Shown here: positions 51,055 to 62,580 of the stretch, piece by piece | How positions within the stretch are numbered: position 1 is the first letter of the stretch | Layout of the letters: every line of letters starts with the position of its first letter | NCBI GenBank assembly: GCA_038503035.1 | Contig: JAVSML010020424.1 | Span: 1 to 64,000 of the forward strand | DNA length: 64,000 bases | Source of the DNA: Crocodylus rhombifer | Taxonomy: Eukaryota; Chordata; Crocodylia; Crocodylidae | Direction of reading: 5' to 3' | Notes under the pieces: model-generated | The model's database searches: none | The model's input: the letters and a program-made list of their open reading frames with translations, nothing else | What the model was told of the DNA's origin: nothing | Translations under genes and position numbers: made by a program

Positions 51055-51231
51055 TCCTTTTGCAGAGGAATGAAGACTTCTCATAGCAGTTTTCAGCATA
51101 CCAGCTATGCAAGCCATGGTGCCGAAGAGTGGGAAAATGGAAACATTGAAGCTGGGCACAAAGAACATTTTCATTTTCAGACATGGCCGTTCCAAAGATG
51201 GGATCAGGAGGTAAAAACACTTCTGAGGAAC
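51055..51231 (-). CDS. DGCR2: DGCR2 coding exon 6 (C-terminal part of C-type lectin domain)
   Basis: This 177-bp exon follows a TTGCAG acceptor. It begins by completing Gly, then [12 protein letters not shown], and runs to [10 protein letters not shown] before an A|GTAAGT donor. It carries the closing cysteines of the lectin fold ([10 protein letters not shown]). The classical calcium and sugar-binding signatures are not visible: there is no EPN or QPD triplet, and the usual WND position reads SWYAEN. The domain is therefore more likely a protein-binding lectin-like fold than a calcium-dependent sugar binder, which fits what is known of DGCR2. Entry and exit phases are both 1, so exons 4 to 6 form a coherent domain unit. 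Confidence 0.93.
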
Positions 51232-51849
51232 CTGCAATGAGAATGGACTAGTCTGAGTAACCAGTGGGTTTACAAAGTGCTAGAAAAAAAAGTTTTCTAC
51301 TCCATATGCACCCAACAGTACCTGAGTTTTAATTTCTGGTAGCAATGCTCCTTCATGGAGAGTAATTCATACAGCCTCCCAAAAATCATGATGTTGGTGA
51401 AAAGAATGCTGCTATAGCTACACACTACATTATACATACTGTGAAAACAAATCTTACCCTTGTGTAACAGGACGCAACAAATCCTGATCTTTCTTTACCT
51501 ACTTTGCACACATCTTTCCACACTAAGGAAACAGCAAGCAACAGATCTGCTAGTTCTGAAACCACCCCTTCCTACTGATGCCAACAACTAGTGCTACAGC
51601 TCTGAAAATGGACCCACAGCAATTGAGCTGCCACACTGGGTTGACCTCTGGTTGTGGATATGACCCCTTAGCATCTCATCAGCTACAGTTTTTGGTGTTC
51701 CCAATGCAACAGAGTGCTGATTACCCAAACAGCCAGGCCTGAGGAACTAGCTATAAGATTTTTCCATCACACAGATTATTTTGTGAAAATATTTCCCCAT
51801 GTTTGTGCATGGGATATGCTTTAAATAGAGCAAGACAGCTGTGACCAGG

Positions 51850-52035
51850 CAGACCAAGTACAGGGTATGAAGTTAGGACTCCTGGACTTTAAGGCTATAG
51901 ACTCAGAAACATTAGGCAAGTTACTCAATTTGTGTGCCTCAGTTACATTTTCTGTAAAATGTACACAATATTTACTTACCTCTGCTAAACCTTTTCAAAA
52001 AAGTTATGAAGGGAACACTCCAAGTGCAAATAGTA
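51850..52035 (+). repeat. MIR-type SINE relic
   Basis: AGTTAGGACTCCTGGACTTT, GGCAAGTTACTCAATTTGTG, TGCCTCAGTTACATTTTCTG and TAAAATGTACACAATATTTA follow the MIR consensus in order from the tRNA-like head to the core. The copy ends in a TAAA microsatellite. Confidence 0.72.
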
Positions 52036-52039
52036 TATT

Positions 52040-52059
52040 AATAAATAAATAAATAAATA
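52040..52059. repeat. ATAA microsatellite
   Basis: Five tandem ATAA units directly after the MIR copy. Confidence 0.92.
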
Positions 52060-52761
52060 TAACAACTTGCCCGATTTGCTATTGCCATCAAACTATTGGT
52101 CTCTTCTACCAGAGAGATTTAATGCCATTTAAATATAAAACATGGCAATTAAAAGGCAAATCGCATCATACCTCAAACACCACGCATTTCATGCTGCCAC
52201 TTCTACAGACTTTTTAACAGGAAATAAAGGGGATGCTCTTGGCACCTCTCAATTCCACAATTTCAAAGTTTGGTACATAAATCTATATTTTGATGCCCAA
52301 GTGGCCTGAAATTCAAAGTTGTGGGGCACCTGGATCTCCCAGCGATTCGGGGGGTGGGGGATGGTGCGTGTGAAGGGTGATCATAACTCCATATGGACAT
52401 AGGAAGCAAAAATTTTAATCTGGCAGGCTTTAAAACATTAGCTTCAGCAGTTTTATGACCACACATGACAGCAGTAACAGAGGAAACAGTCTCTTGATGC
52501 AAAGGCCTGCTGAAATACTGTTCAACTGAATGCAAGATATTTAATTTAAAGAAATGAGCATTTATATAGTCATCTCTCAAGACAGATCAAGGCACACAAA
52601 ATTGCCATGGACTAAAAATACTTTGGAGAATTAGGATCCTAAATCCCATTTTCAAACAAACAGTTGGAAGTTTACCTCACTGGAAGTCAGTGAACAATTT
52701 AGGATCCCAACAACCTAAACTCCTTTGAAAAAATGAGATTTAATTCATGAGAAGGGGATGA

Positions 52762-52782
52762 TTTTTTTTTTTTTTTTTTTTT
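52762..52782. repeat. Poly(T) tract of 21 bases
   Basis: A pure T run in intron 5. Confidence 0.95.
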
Positions 52783-53233
52783 AAATGCACACGGACGACT
52801 TTCAATAGGCCATCTAAAACAGGCTGCTATAACAACGAGAATTTATACCACCCAATAGAAAATGAAAAAATATTCCAGGTAAAAAAATTAAAAAAGGTAA
52901 GCATAACTTTTTGCTTAGCATGTACTGGCACTGGTATTAATTCTTGTGCCAGCAGATGGCAGGGTAGTCAGCTTCCCAGCAAGCAGCAATTAAGTTACTC
53001 TTTGATGGAAAGGGTATTTATTTTTCCCAGATTTACTATAAAAGGAGCCAAAAGGTAAAATTCATGGACAGTGATGGACAGAAAGTTATTTTACGTATAT
53101 TCCTTCCACCTTTCACAAAGCAAAGTTCCTAGAGATTACATTCCTAATTGGGAATAGAGGTTTTAGACTATAATTAGCAGGCTTTACTTTAAGCACAATG
53201 CCTGAAAATTGACATCTACTTTCTGAAGCTTAC

Positions 53234-53310
53234 CTTTGTAAGCCACCTGCCAGTGACCCTCTAGAGAACGATTTCGGTTGGTAATGACATACTGATATCC
53301 AACCCAGAAC
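53234..53310 (-). CDS. DGCR2: DGCR2 coding exon 5 (middle of C-type lectin domain)
   Basis: This is a short 77-bp exon lying between a CTGTAG acceptor and a G|GTAAGC donor. It completes the arginine codon left open by exon 4 and then reads FWVGYQYVI, a WVG strand typical of the lectin-fold core. It ends with HWQVAYK. NRS is a potential N-glycosylation site. The entry and exit phases (2 and 1) fit the exons on either side exactly. Reading past the donor gives unrelated residues, so the ORF beyond the splice site is intron. Confidence 0.92.
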
Positions 53311-54414
53311 CTACAGAGAAATAGGGATTTGAGAATTCTCAGTACTACAAGAAAAAAAAGCACTTCCGTACAGAAAGGAATTAAATACAAGACCTTACAA
53401 TTTCTCACTTTTAATTGGACTTTTTAGAGCATTAATGCTCTGTCCTGCTACATTTCAAAGCCACAGCTTGGGAATATACCCACCGACAGGTTTGTTTTTG
53501 TGTTTTTGCCTGCCTATTTCCAAAGGGAGCTAACTGATACAACCAAAATAAATGACATGTCAACATGTGACAATTTATTTTATTATTAAACACAGAAATC
53601 CCAGCATTGAATCTACTCCAAGACTGTACTGCCATGACAGAGTTTACAATCTTCTTGACGGAATTCCACAAAGGTATCCCAAATCCAGTAAGGTGCAGTG
53701 CATATTTTCATGCTGTCAAATGCATCTCTAGGGTGATGCTGAATTAAAATAACCAGCAGTTGATTACTGTATAGTAGTGCTGCTGACGACAGCCTAAAGA
53801 ACAGGTGGAAAGCAACAGACAGATATTATAATCAGTTTTTAAAAGTGTGTGCAAGTAGGTTTTTTTGCAACTCAAGCAACTGACAGCCTTCTTCCACCTG
53901 CCTAAAGTTATTAAATATTCAGAGGCTTTTCTTTGCATGCACTGAAAATGGCACCTTACAACTCATTCCAATCTCCTCTTGCAGGCTGCCAATGTTACCG
54001 GTCTTTTACCAAGAGAGAAAATTCAGTTAACTGAGAAAAAGCTAAAACTACTGCATTCCTCCAAAGACTCAGACTGTTTAACGCACGAAAAAATTGTCAT
54101 TCTGGCTACAGTTCTGGCAGAGAGGACAGGGTTATTCAAATATATAAAGATGTTGTTGAAAGTGCCCACCAACACAACTTGCGTCATGTGACATTTGTAG
54201 CCTCTTTGTTAGCACCGCACAGAACATAAAACACAGGTGGCCAGACAACAGCTTAGACTGCTCCAATGAGGTTAGCCTAAACTGAAGTCCCTGGCTGTCA
54301 CTGAATCTACTAAACAAGTGGCAGTACCTTGCTCCTACCAGGTTAGCTATTACCAGGTCTCATATACAAGCTATTAATAGGATGCAGGTGCTACATTTTC
54401 CCCTTTCTACTCAC
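53311..54414 (-). other. DGCR2 intron 4
   Basis: GTGAGT to CTGTAG, 1.1 kb. I see nothing but unique AT-rich sequence in it. Confidence 0.8.
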
Positions 54415-54625
54415 CTACGTTGGTCCTTCCTTCCATAGGCTTTTTCCTCCAGGTCCCACTCCTGTGCCAGGATGAACCGGAGCTCCTGGTCTGCAGTGAA
54501 GGTAGCCAAAGACCCATTCACCCTCTGACATGTCTGCACAGCATCCCAGTAGTTCTCGCCATTTAAATACACCCTGTAACAGCTGGCTGTGCCCTCATAG
54601 TGATGCCATCCTGTTGGGCACTTTC
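54415..54625 (-). CDS. DGCR2: DGCR2 coding exon 4 (first part of C-type lectin domain)
   Basis: The exon encodes the N-terminal part of the extracellular C-type lectin-like domain. The 211-bp reading starts [11 protein letters not shown] and includes SCYRVY, NYWDA and a cysteine in QTCQRV. These are the usual opening Cys pair, the alpha-1 helix residues and the third cysteine of a long-form lectin fold. NGS is a potential N-glycosylation site. The acceptor used here is CCTAG at 54626-54627, and the donor is AG|GTGAGT with phase 2. Human DGCR2 has the residues SFLG just before KCP. Those codons are present immediately upstream in frame, but the dinucleotide in front of them is AT, not AG, so the exon probably begins 9 bp later than in mammals. 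The domain identity is secure; the exact 5' boundary is less so. Confidence 0.92.
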
Positions 54626-54789
54626 CTAGGAAACATGGAGAATAGAAGGGAAACCATCCCCCCAAATTAGGATCTTAACTTGAGACAATGTACTTCACAT
54701 GGTTTGTGAAGGTGACATGAACACTTTTAGTGTTCCAAACACAATGAACGAAACAGATACTTTGTAAAATGTCACCCCCTCATCTAGGA

Positions 54790-55021
54790 CAGTGGGGGCC
54801 AAGTGTTTTGGCAAGCACTGCACAAAATTAGCCCTGCACCCACACTGACTGCCACTCGGATCCCTTTCCCTTACCTAATCGACTGTTTTCTGATGTTGCC
54901 TGATCTGATGCTCCGACTACCCACCCACAGTGTTATCAGTCCCCTCCCCAATCTGCTACATGCCAGGAACACAGGCAGCCCATGCCACTCATGGCATCAG
55001 CACCATAAGCTGGTCACCCCA
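54790..55021. mobile_element. 232-bp hAT-type element with perfect 8-bp TSD
   Basis: It begins CAGTGGGGGCCAAGTGTTTT and ends AAGCTGGTCACCCCA. The flanking ATCTAGGA at 54782-54789 is repeated exactly at 55022-55029 and matches the TCTAGA-like hAT target preference. It belongs to the same family as the copy at 62408-62580. It sits about 165 bp upstream of the exon 4 acceptor. Confidence 0.82.
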
Positions 55022-55139
55022 ATCTAGGAGTAGAAGTGTATTATGGATCACTGCAGTGGCTCCCAATGTAAAACTAATTAAATTAAAAATTAAAAAGGAA
55101 GGTGCTCTGGCACTTGAGCTATTCAAAAGCAATTTACTT

Positions 55140-55310
55140 CTCACTTGCATTGTGACAGCACTTAGAAGTCTCTGATAAAGATCCAGGCTTGATTGTACAA
55201 GACAGAACACATTGCCTTGGAGAGCTTACAAAATAATCAATCTATTTTCAAACTAGCAGCAAGAAGCGTAACAGATACTAAATGAGGTGGGAGAGAAGGA
55301 GGAAGAGCTA
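55140..55310. repeat. Ancient dispersed amniote repeat
   Basis: The text TGTGACAGCACTTAGAAGTCTCTG, then GCCTTGGAGAGCTTACAA, resembles the old repeat also seen near 3895-4005. Family not assigned. Confidence 0.4.
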
Positions 55311-56369
55311 ATTGCTGCATCTCCTGGATGTTAGCCACTAAAAAAGTCACTGGTGCCAGATTAAACTGCTTGCAGATATCACTGCAGAAGTGGGCCTCTG
55401 GAAAGGATATAGGGCGAAGAACATGGTCTTACAAAGACTAGTGTAGGGGTGTCAAATCAGTAAGCAAAGGAAGTGCAGAAGAAAGCACAAAAGGCACTGT
55501 TGACAGAAATGGAGCAATGGGCTCTATAACGCTGGTATGAGTGGTTCAGAGACAGACAGCATAATCAGATCAATTAACAAGAAAGATTATTGTAACTTTT
55601 GCATCCGGCTTGACCTGATTCTATTCCAGTGTTATTTCTGCAATACCTGCCATTCACATTCTACCCTCAGTTATTTGACCTTTGTTCTTTCCAATTTCAG
55701 AACATCTTTCTTCAAAGTCTGCAAGATCCAAACTACTATACGTGAATACTTTGAGAAAGAGTAGTTTTCAGAAAACATTCTTGAACACCAGATTTCAAAG
55801 TAAATTGCTGCCCAATATCACCACTTTTTCCTACAGTAATACTACTTTGAAAGCAATCATATTTTATTCCCCACTTAAAAAGTCAGTGTTCAACCCTGCA
55901 TTAAATAATTGCAATCATCTAATACAATGCGTTTTAAGCACAAATGTGTCATTCAAGGCCTTGTTAAAAAAACTGCGCCTGTGTTGCAATTTCTCTGGAA
56001 ATACAGGGCCATATTTTCATATTCCCGAAGATTCCCCATCTTCAAAAAACATCCACCACGATTTAACAGAGAACTAAATTTTTTTTCAAGAAAACTGTTG
56101 CTATTCTGGAATTTTCTCTTTTAAGTATTAACAGATAATATACTTCAAGCAACAACATATTTAAGTATTTGCAGCGCTTCTATATAGCGCACCTTAACAG
56201 AATGCACTGGTGTACAAGTATTTAGGTCTCTGGCATATCTGTTTTTGGGCAAAGTTGCTTAAGTTCCATGCTTTTCTTGACCTTAAGTTGATTGTGTTAC
56301 AACACTGCCTAGAAACAAGTGCAAAAGTGAGAAGCACTCAGTCCTGAATAGCTCAGGGACCAGTCAGTG

Positions 56370-56690
56370 ACACTCAGAGAAACGGGAACTACCTATTTAC
56401 TGGGTCAGACCATAAGTCCATCTCACCCAGTCACCTTTGTCACACAGAGGCAGAAAGCAGATGCTGAAAAGGAAAATGAACTGCGTATAACCAGGGTTTC
56501 CACCTCCCCACCCCGCACTGCCTCTCTCCCACTTGGAGCCTCCAGCATTTAAGGTCTAGGAAGTTCTGATTCAGAGGCTGTTACCCTGGCTCCCAAGTTC
56601 AATTGCTACTGATGCACCTTCCTTCCAAGAATGTGTCCAATCTCTTTTTGAATCTGGCTACATCATCATGAACTGCCCAAGGTAAATCAC
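56370..56690. repeat. Old sauropsid dispersed repeat
   Basis: The opening, ACTGGGTCAGACCATAAGTCCATCTCACCCAGT, and the closing, CAATCTCTTTTTGAATCTGG, match a repeat frequent in turtle and crocodilian sequence (actgggtcagaccaaaggtccatctagcccagtatcctg ... ttctttttgaaccc). Family name uncertain. Confidence 0.5.
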
Positions 56691-57088
56691 AGCAAATACA
56701 TTCCCAATTCAAAAGAAAAAGAAACTATAATATGTAATTGTACAAGTTGTGCTAGTGTAGATCCATGCGCTGCACTGTTCACAAGTGCGGAAACAATACC
56801 CAGTGCAAGTAGTAAAGATCAAATCAATCAAAAAACATTATATCACTTGCAGTGCTGCACAAGAAATAAGCTGAAGAGCTACTTATGGCTCTGGATCCCC
56901 AGTCTGAGCATCACTGCGCTAACTTACAAAAGAGCCTTTGAAGTTCTGCTCCCTTTCATGGACTTCCATAGGCCAAGTTTGGGGGGGGGTTGTGTTTTTT
57001 TTTTTTAAAAGCCTCTCGAGAAGAAACTGCCTAGACTCCTGAACAGACTGCTAGGAATTTGGACCAGCTTCCCCAGTCTGCAACTTAC

Positions 57089-57214
57089 TGCTAAAGCGGA
57101 CAGGCTGCGCCACGTTGACAGTGTGAAAGCGGGTCGTATCTGCTCCTCTGCCTCGATTGTGCCTGGAGTCCACATTCTCTTTCCCATGATAAGGTCGCTG
57201 GTCCCCTGTCAAGC
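57089..57214 (-). CDS. DGCR2: DGCR2 coding exon 3 (linker between LDLa and lectin domains)
   Basis: This is the most upstream exon of DGCR2 that is fully in the window. DGCR2 is a single-pass type I membrane protein of the 22q11 DiGeorge region, thought to act as an adhesion-type receptor. Read on the minus strand, the exon opens after a TTTAG acceptor, starts with two bases that finish a codon, and closes at A|GTAAGT (phase 1). It is 126 bp. The translation contains PYHGKE and ends [10 protein letters not shown], which match the linker that follows the LDL-receptor class A repeat in vertebrate DGCR2. It has no cysteines and is rich in Arg, Asn and Gly, as expected for a flexible spacer. The exon before it (LDLa) is not readable in the 6.8 kb to the right. 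Confidence 0.9.
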
Positions 57215-60200
57215 CTAAACGCAAGCGGGAATGTTCAGTACAAGTGAAAGAAATGCAAGGCAAGCCAATTTTACCATCTCAGCAAATTAAACCACAACCC
57301 TTCTCTCACAACAGGTCCCAGCAAATTTCAACTCAAGACCAGAAGCCAATGAATTGGAGTTGCCTGCAATAAGAGTTTACCTGCCCAAAAGAAACATGAA
57401 ATTGCTACAATCTAAGAGAGCCAACAAGCCACTACATGAGTCTTGAAAATTAAGCTAGATATCTGCGGCAGGATTTCAGAGGCTGATGAGCGCAGGACAT
57501 GACATGCAGCAGCTGGAGTTGGGGGAGTGAATGCTGCTACTCCTGCTTGCACAGAACCATCCATCCACCAGTTGCTGACTTCACATGCATGAGGTTATTA
57601 GAGACTGCTCCCTGTTTGATGTTTTACAAATACTTCTCAGAACTCCAGGGCAAAAACTAAAATGGTGCAGTAAAAGCAACACACCCCAAGCACCTGGCTA
57701 ATTTTTTCACTTATTTCCAAGCAGAGGGAAGTCTAATTTTGTAGGATGTGAACTTGATTACCTTGTATTTAGACTGTTTCAACACTTTCAACAAACTGAG
57801 GGGCCCTTTAAAAGTGTCTGTTTACCATATGTTGTACAGGATCACCAGTTAAGGGAGGAAACTCATTAAAGAGACAATTCCTAGCATGAGCCATATATGC
57901 TTATTAGGACTACACACAGAGCATATAGCTCAAGCATTGCACCAAAAAGGGAAAAGGTGGATGGTTGTTCTCAGAGAAGGAAGCTGTTAAAGTCTTTATC
58001 AGAAAAGCCCCCACCAAAAAAAGTGGGGGGTGGGGGGCGGGAATCTGTAGGTAACTTCCATAAAATTCTGTTTAGACCAAATATGAAGCAAGCTGATCTG
58101 CCTCACTTTAGTATCTAGGGCAATAAACTTGTTGCACAAGATGTTCTCACATAAAACACTGATTTCAGGAAATCTACCTTCAGAACAAGGTGTGAAACAG
58201 CCATGAAAGAAGTGACATACCCTAGAAATGCAACATCAGTTCTTGCAAATCTGGATCTGAGGGTCCTCAGATTTATTGAGCTTCTACCTGGACTGAACTG
58301 CCTCTATGTGGATAACAGAGTTAAAAGAAAAATCTTCCTTGGGAGTTGAAAGCCACCTGTCAGCAACCAGAAACAGCTGTACATTTCCATAACAAAAGGT
58401 GCCACTAGACTGTTTCTACTGTGCCATTTCTGTACTCAAAATAATATTACAGATTTTACCATGAAGAGAGTAAATGGCAAAAGCAATTCTTAAGATACCA
58501 ATCAAGCTGCCTTTCCAAGATTTCCAGAGAAAGCAAGATATTAACTAATGTTAAGGCCCATATCAGTTCACAGCTTTAATACCCCAAAGTAACAATTCCA
58601 ACAAGGAATGAAACATTTCCACAGCTCTCACTGCTACTTCGGATTACAGTGATAAGCAACAGCAGTAGCACTGGCTTTAATAGACAGATAATGAAGCTCT
58701 GCAGTCCTTCTGGCCACAGTTCATAAAGCCAAATGAACAAAGTCTTGCACCTGTCATTCTAAAGAGGCAAAAAAACAGAGGTTATGAAGGGAGATTTCAT
58801 TCTTCCTTTGAAACCCTTGCTCACAAGGCCAATACCTTTCAGCTTATCACAAACTAATGAACACATGTGCAAGAGAAGATTAGCCTCAAGTAAACAGAAA
58901 AGCACCAACAAGGAGCTGCTCTCATTCATGAAAGCTTCATTACATATTGAACTATAATGCCACCTATAGTTAAGGTTGCCCAACACTTCCCATTATGTGC
59001 TCCTGTTTTTAAACTGCTTCTAATTACTAACATTAATGATTCAGGGTGAAGCTGTAGAAGCCAGGTGTGTGTGTGCACGTGTGTTTTCCTTAAAGCAAAG
59101 CCAGCTACTTCTCCCGTTCAGAGTAAGGGGTGAAATGTTCTGCTCATATTAAGAAACACTCACCACTATTCTTAAAGTGTCTCATAAAACATTAATTTCA
59201 GCTACCTTATGTATATTCACTATTCGTAATCTCCAACCAAGTAATCACATATTTTCCAAAGGAACCAATTCAGTGCACAGAATGGACTAAATCTAGAGGT
59301 TAGTCAAGCTTGCGTAGTGAAGAAGGTATTGTCTCTATAGCCCCACCTAATTTACTGAGGAAGTTATTGAGGAAGGCATGTACCCATTAAGGAAATCCTG
59401 GAATGGGTGGGCCTTGGTTCTCCCATCCCGAGGGACAAGGCCACAGAGTCAAAACTCAGGAGTGCTCAGAGGACAAAAACTGGGAACATAAGGTTCAAAT
59501 GGAGCATTCCTGAGACCTGCCCCAATCCTGAACATCCTCTAGCACAGCCCAAAGTAATCCAAGCAGTCTGCGCACAGTCCCCCAAGGGACTTGACCCAGA
59601 GCCACAAGGCAAGAAGGAACAGAAATAGGACCCATAGTCAGAGCATGCACACCAGTGTTCAGCTTCCTCCCTGGTATCACACAGCTGACTCCTTCGGCCA
59701 ACACCAAGAGATTACTTTATGGGGGCCCTGGATGCGATCTATAGATAAGGTGGGGGCTGCTGTTTCCCTCCAGGACAGGGACTACTGTTTGATTACTATA
59801 AACCTATTATATGTCTAGGAATATTGTCTTAATTATTTAATTATGGTAGTTTCCCCATTTTTTTCCTTCTTTATAAAAAGGGTATATACAAATTCAGTCC
59901 CCAAATGCCATAAATAATATTGTCACTGGCTGATGTTTGTTTTATGCAGCATCAAGGAACAGCTAATTGAAAAAAAATGCAATGCAAGTTTACTTTAAGC
60001 TTTTGTGAAGCCAAGTCAGAAGATAATGTGAAGAGGCTTCAGTTCACAGCACTTAGGCAGCTGTTAAACTAATACATTTATAGTACTGTTATGCACAAGA
60101 ATAGAAAGTGAAATATGGACAAAAAGCACACAACAGTAAAACTGAATGTACTTCAGTAGCAACTGCAGTGCAATTTTCCCAGCCAGCTATATAATGCTAC

Positions 60201-61455
60201 CAGGGCCCACAAATTTTCTGTACAGCCAGTTAACCTATGTACACTCCTTGCTATGAGCTTGGGAAGTTTTAAGCCACTACACTCAACCCAGCAGCTTTGA
60301 AGTCTTGTGACGTGTGAATGCAAATTTAGGATAAATTCAACTTCAGTGACTGGAAAGCAGCATACAAGCATAGTTTAGCAGGGCCAGATCAACATGATTC
60401 TTCCAAGGTCAAATGCCTGTCTGCACCTCACATATTTTACATAGTCTGGTTGCAAATGGAAACCCTGCTGTCCTTGCCCAAACGAACTTGCAATCTAAAC
60501 ATAAAGACTGAGGAGTAGGCAGAGGTACTTAGCTGTGGTAGTCTGAAGTCTGTCAGAAGGCATGGTATATACACTAACTAAATTTTACGTATGCATATAA
60601 TTTGAGCTATCTACCTCCCTACCTACTTAATTCTGTGCATACACCCAAGTTCACTTCATCAGTTGCTGTGTAGGGGGACAAAACAGAGTACACAGAGAAT
60701 GGTATTTTGCAAGCATCCTATTAGTTGCAGGGAGACTCTTTGAATGGGGAAGTACAGCCATTTTGTTCTATTCAAGTTGGGTTTTGTTAGGATGAAAGTT
60801 ACTAAGAGGAAAGACAAAACAGAGAAGGCTGATCATCAAACCTAGGAGTCTGTGAAGACCTTCTGGGAGACTTAATCAAATCAACCTACACAAAAGGGGC
60901 AATGCCACGACAAAAAAAAAAAAAAATTACTGGTCAACAAATACAAACCCCCCCCCAAAAAAACACAGAGAAAAGATAAAGAATTGTGCCAAGTTCCAAA
61001 CTGACAACTTAAAATTAAAAATCTTCCATGCAGCATAAGAGTGAACCTATAATAAAATGGCCATACCACGGATGAAGAGCTGCACTCCCTCCCACTCTTG
61101 GACTTCTGGTCTAAAGACCTGTAGAGAAGGTAAGACATTTGAAGCTGACCCATGTAGTTGAGGCCTTTTTGGTAATGAGAGAGTGGGGACAGGGAGGGAG
61201 AAAGAAATGTCAGGTTATCCAGTGAGAAGTAATGATAGCTTTACCATTAAACTTCTCTGTTTGTATCAATAAAAATAGTGTGAAGGCAGAAGAGCTCAAC
61301 CACTTTCTGTGAAATGTCATTAGACTGATACATTCACTTTATCATGTACACAGAAGTTTATTGAAGAGGTGGGTAAATTACCACTGAGACAATCATTGGT
61401 CCTTTCAAGCGGCAAGGGTCTAAACAAATTATAAATCAGCATTCACTTCCTAGAC

Positions 61456-61775
61456 CAGTGATTCTCGTCCAAGGTGCTAGGGAACCCTAGGGTGCCATGA
61501 GATCCTTTCAAAGGTGCCCCGAGGTGCCACACAAAGCTAGCACTACTAAGTGTGCAAACATGATTTACAAAAAGAACCAAGAGATTTCAACTAGGACTCC
61601 ATACTATTAAAGACATTCTGACCTGGAATGGTCTTTCTGAGTTTTCTGCGGCAGAAGAACTGCTCTAGTCTCTGTACCCAAATACACCAGTGAAAACAAA
61701 GAGCTGCATTTTCTGAGGGGTGCCTGGAGTCTAGCAAAGGGTGCTTTGAAGCTAATGCAGGTTGAGAACCCACTG
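61456..61775. mobile_element. 320-bp hAT-type element
   Basis: The left end CAGTGATTCTCGTCCAAGG and right end CAGGTTGAGAACCCACTG are inverted copies of the CAGTGGTTCTCAACC type. The flanks TCCTAGAC (61448-61455) and CTGTAGAC (61776-61783) share 5 of 8 bases, with the TAGA core typical of hAT targets. The interior repeats GGTGCC words. No transposase. Confidence 0.75.
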
Positions 61776-62407
61776 CTGTAGACATTTTGTTGCATGAGTG
61801 TTTACACGTGAATCATTTTCTGTTATTTCCAAGAGTGGTAGATTTGAGAAGAATTGTCATGCGATTTCCCCAATTTAAGCAGAAGTTGTAGGAACATGCT
61901 GTGTAAATCCTCCCTGTAATTTCTAGTATGCAGACAAGAATAAGCAGCTACAGGGCCTTATCCCACCAAAGCCCTGGATCAAGGACAATTGCAGATGCAA
62001 TGATCCGTTAATGCGGGAGTGAGCATTGGAGCAGAGTAAAGCACTTACAAGGGCTTCTATCTTAAGTTTGCAACCAAAAAATAATTCCCTGTTGAAAAAA
62101 AATGTTCATTTTAGGAAAGCAAGTTGAAGACAACAAAGGCATTTGACTTCATGTAACCTCTGTTAAATAAAAGTCTATAAGAGATCACTGGCAAGAACTC
62201 TGCCTACTTGTCCCAACTAGGTAATGGCAATTAACCCCTTACTGACAAGTTGAGTTCTGAAGACAGATTAGCAAAACTGTCCCAGAAAAAAGGAAATTGT
62301 TGCATATGACAATGCAAACAATGCACTGATTTTATTGTCGAAGAATTCCAAGCCTCCCCTACACTGAAGTTTCCCAGCTTCTGTCTAGGTACCTTCACCA
62401 CCTAGCT

Positions 62408-62580
62408 CAGTAGGGACCAACTTTTTAGCAGGCATGCCACAAGGTAAGCCCAGCCGCTTCCCCAATTGCCACTCTAATCCCGATCTCCTTCCGCTTGCCT
62501 CATCTGCCACCCTGCCCTGTGCCATGTACTGAGGCTGCCCATACCACTTGTAGCCCATTTGCTGTGGGCTGGCCACCCCA
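62408..62580. mobile_element. 173-bp hAT-type element, same family as 54790
   Basis: It begins CAGTAGGGACCAACTTTTTAG and ends GCTGGCCACCCCA, aligned end to end with the element at 54790-55021. The flanks ACCTAGCT (62400-62407) and ATCTACCT (62581-62588) match at 6 of 8. Confidence 0.72.

Larger units (their letters stand above)
51232..53233 (-). other. DGCR2 intron 5
   Basis: GTAAGC to TTGCAG, 2.0 kb. It contains a MIR-type SINE (51850-52035) with a TAAA microsatellite at its end, and a 21-base T run at 52762-52782. Confidence 0.8.
54626..57088 (-). other. DGCR2 intron 3
   Basis: The intron runs from GTAAGT (after exon 3) to CCTAG (before exon 4). It carries a hAT copy (54790-55021) only about 165 bp from the acceptor and two old dispersed repeats (about 55140-55310 and 56370-56690). 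No extra exon is seen. Confidence 0.8.

Noticed and set aside
55682..56077. 131-codon plus-strand frame in DGCR2 intron 3
   Set aside because: AT-rich, antisense to the gene, with no domain.
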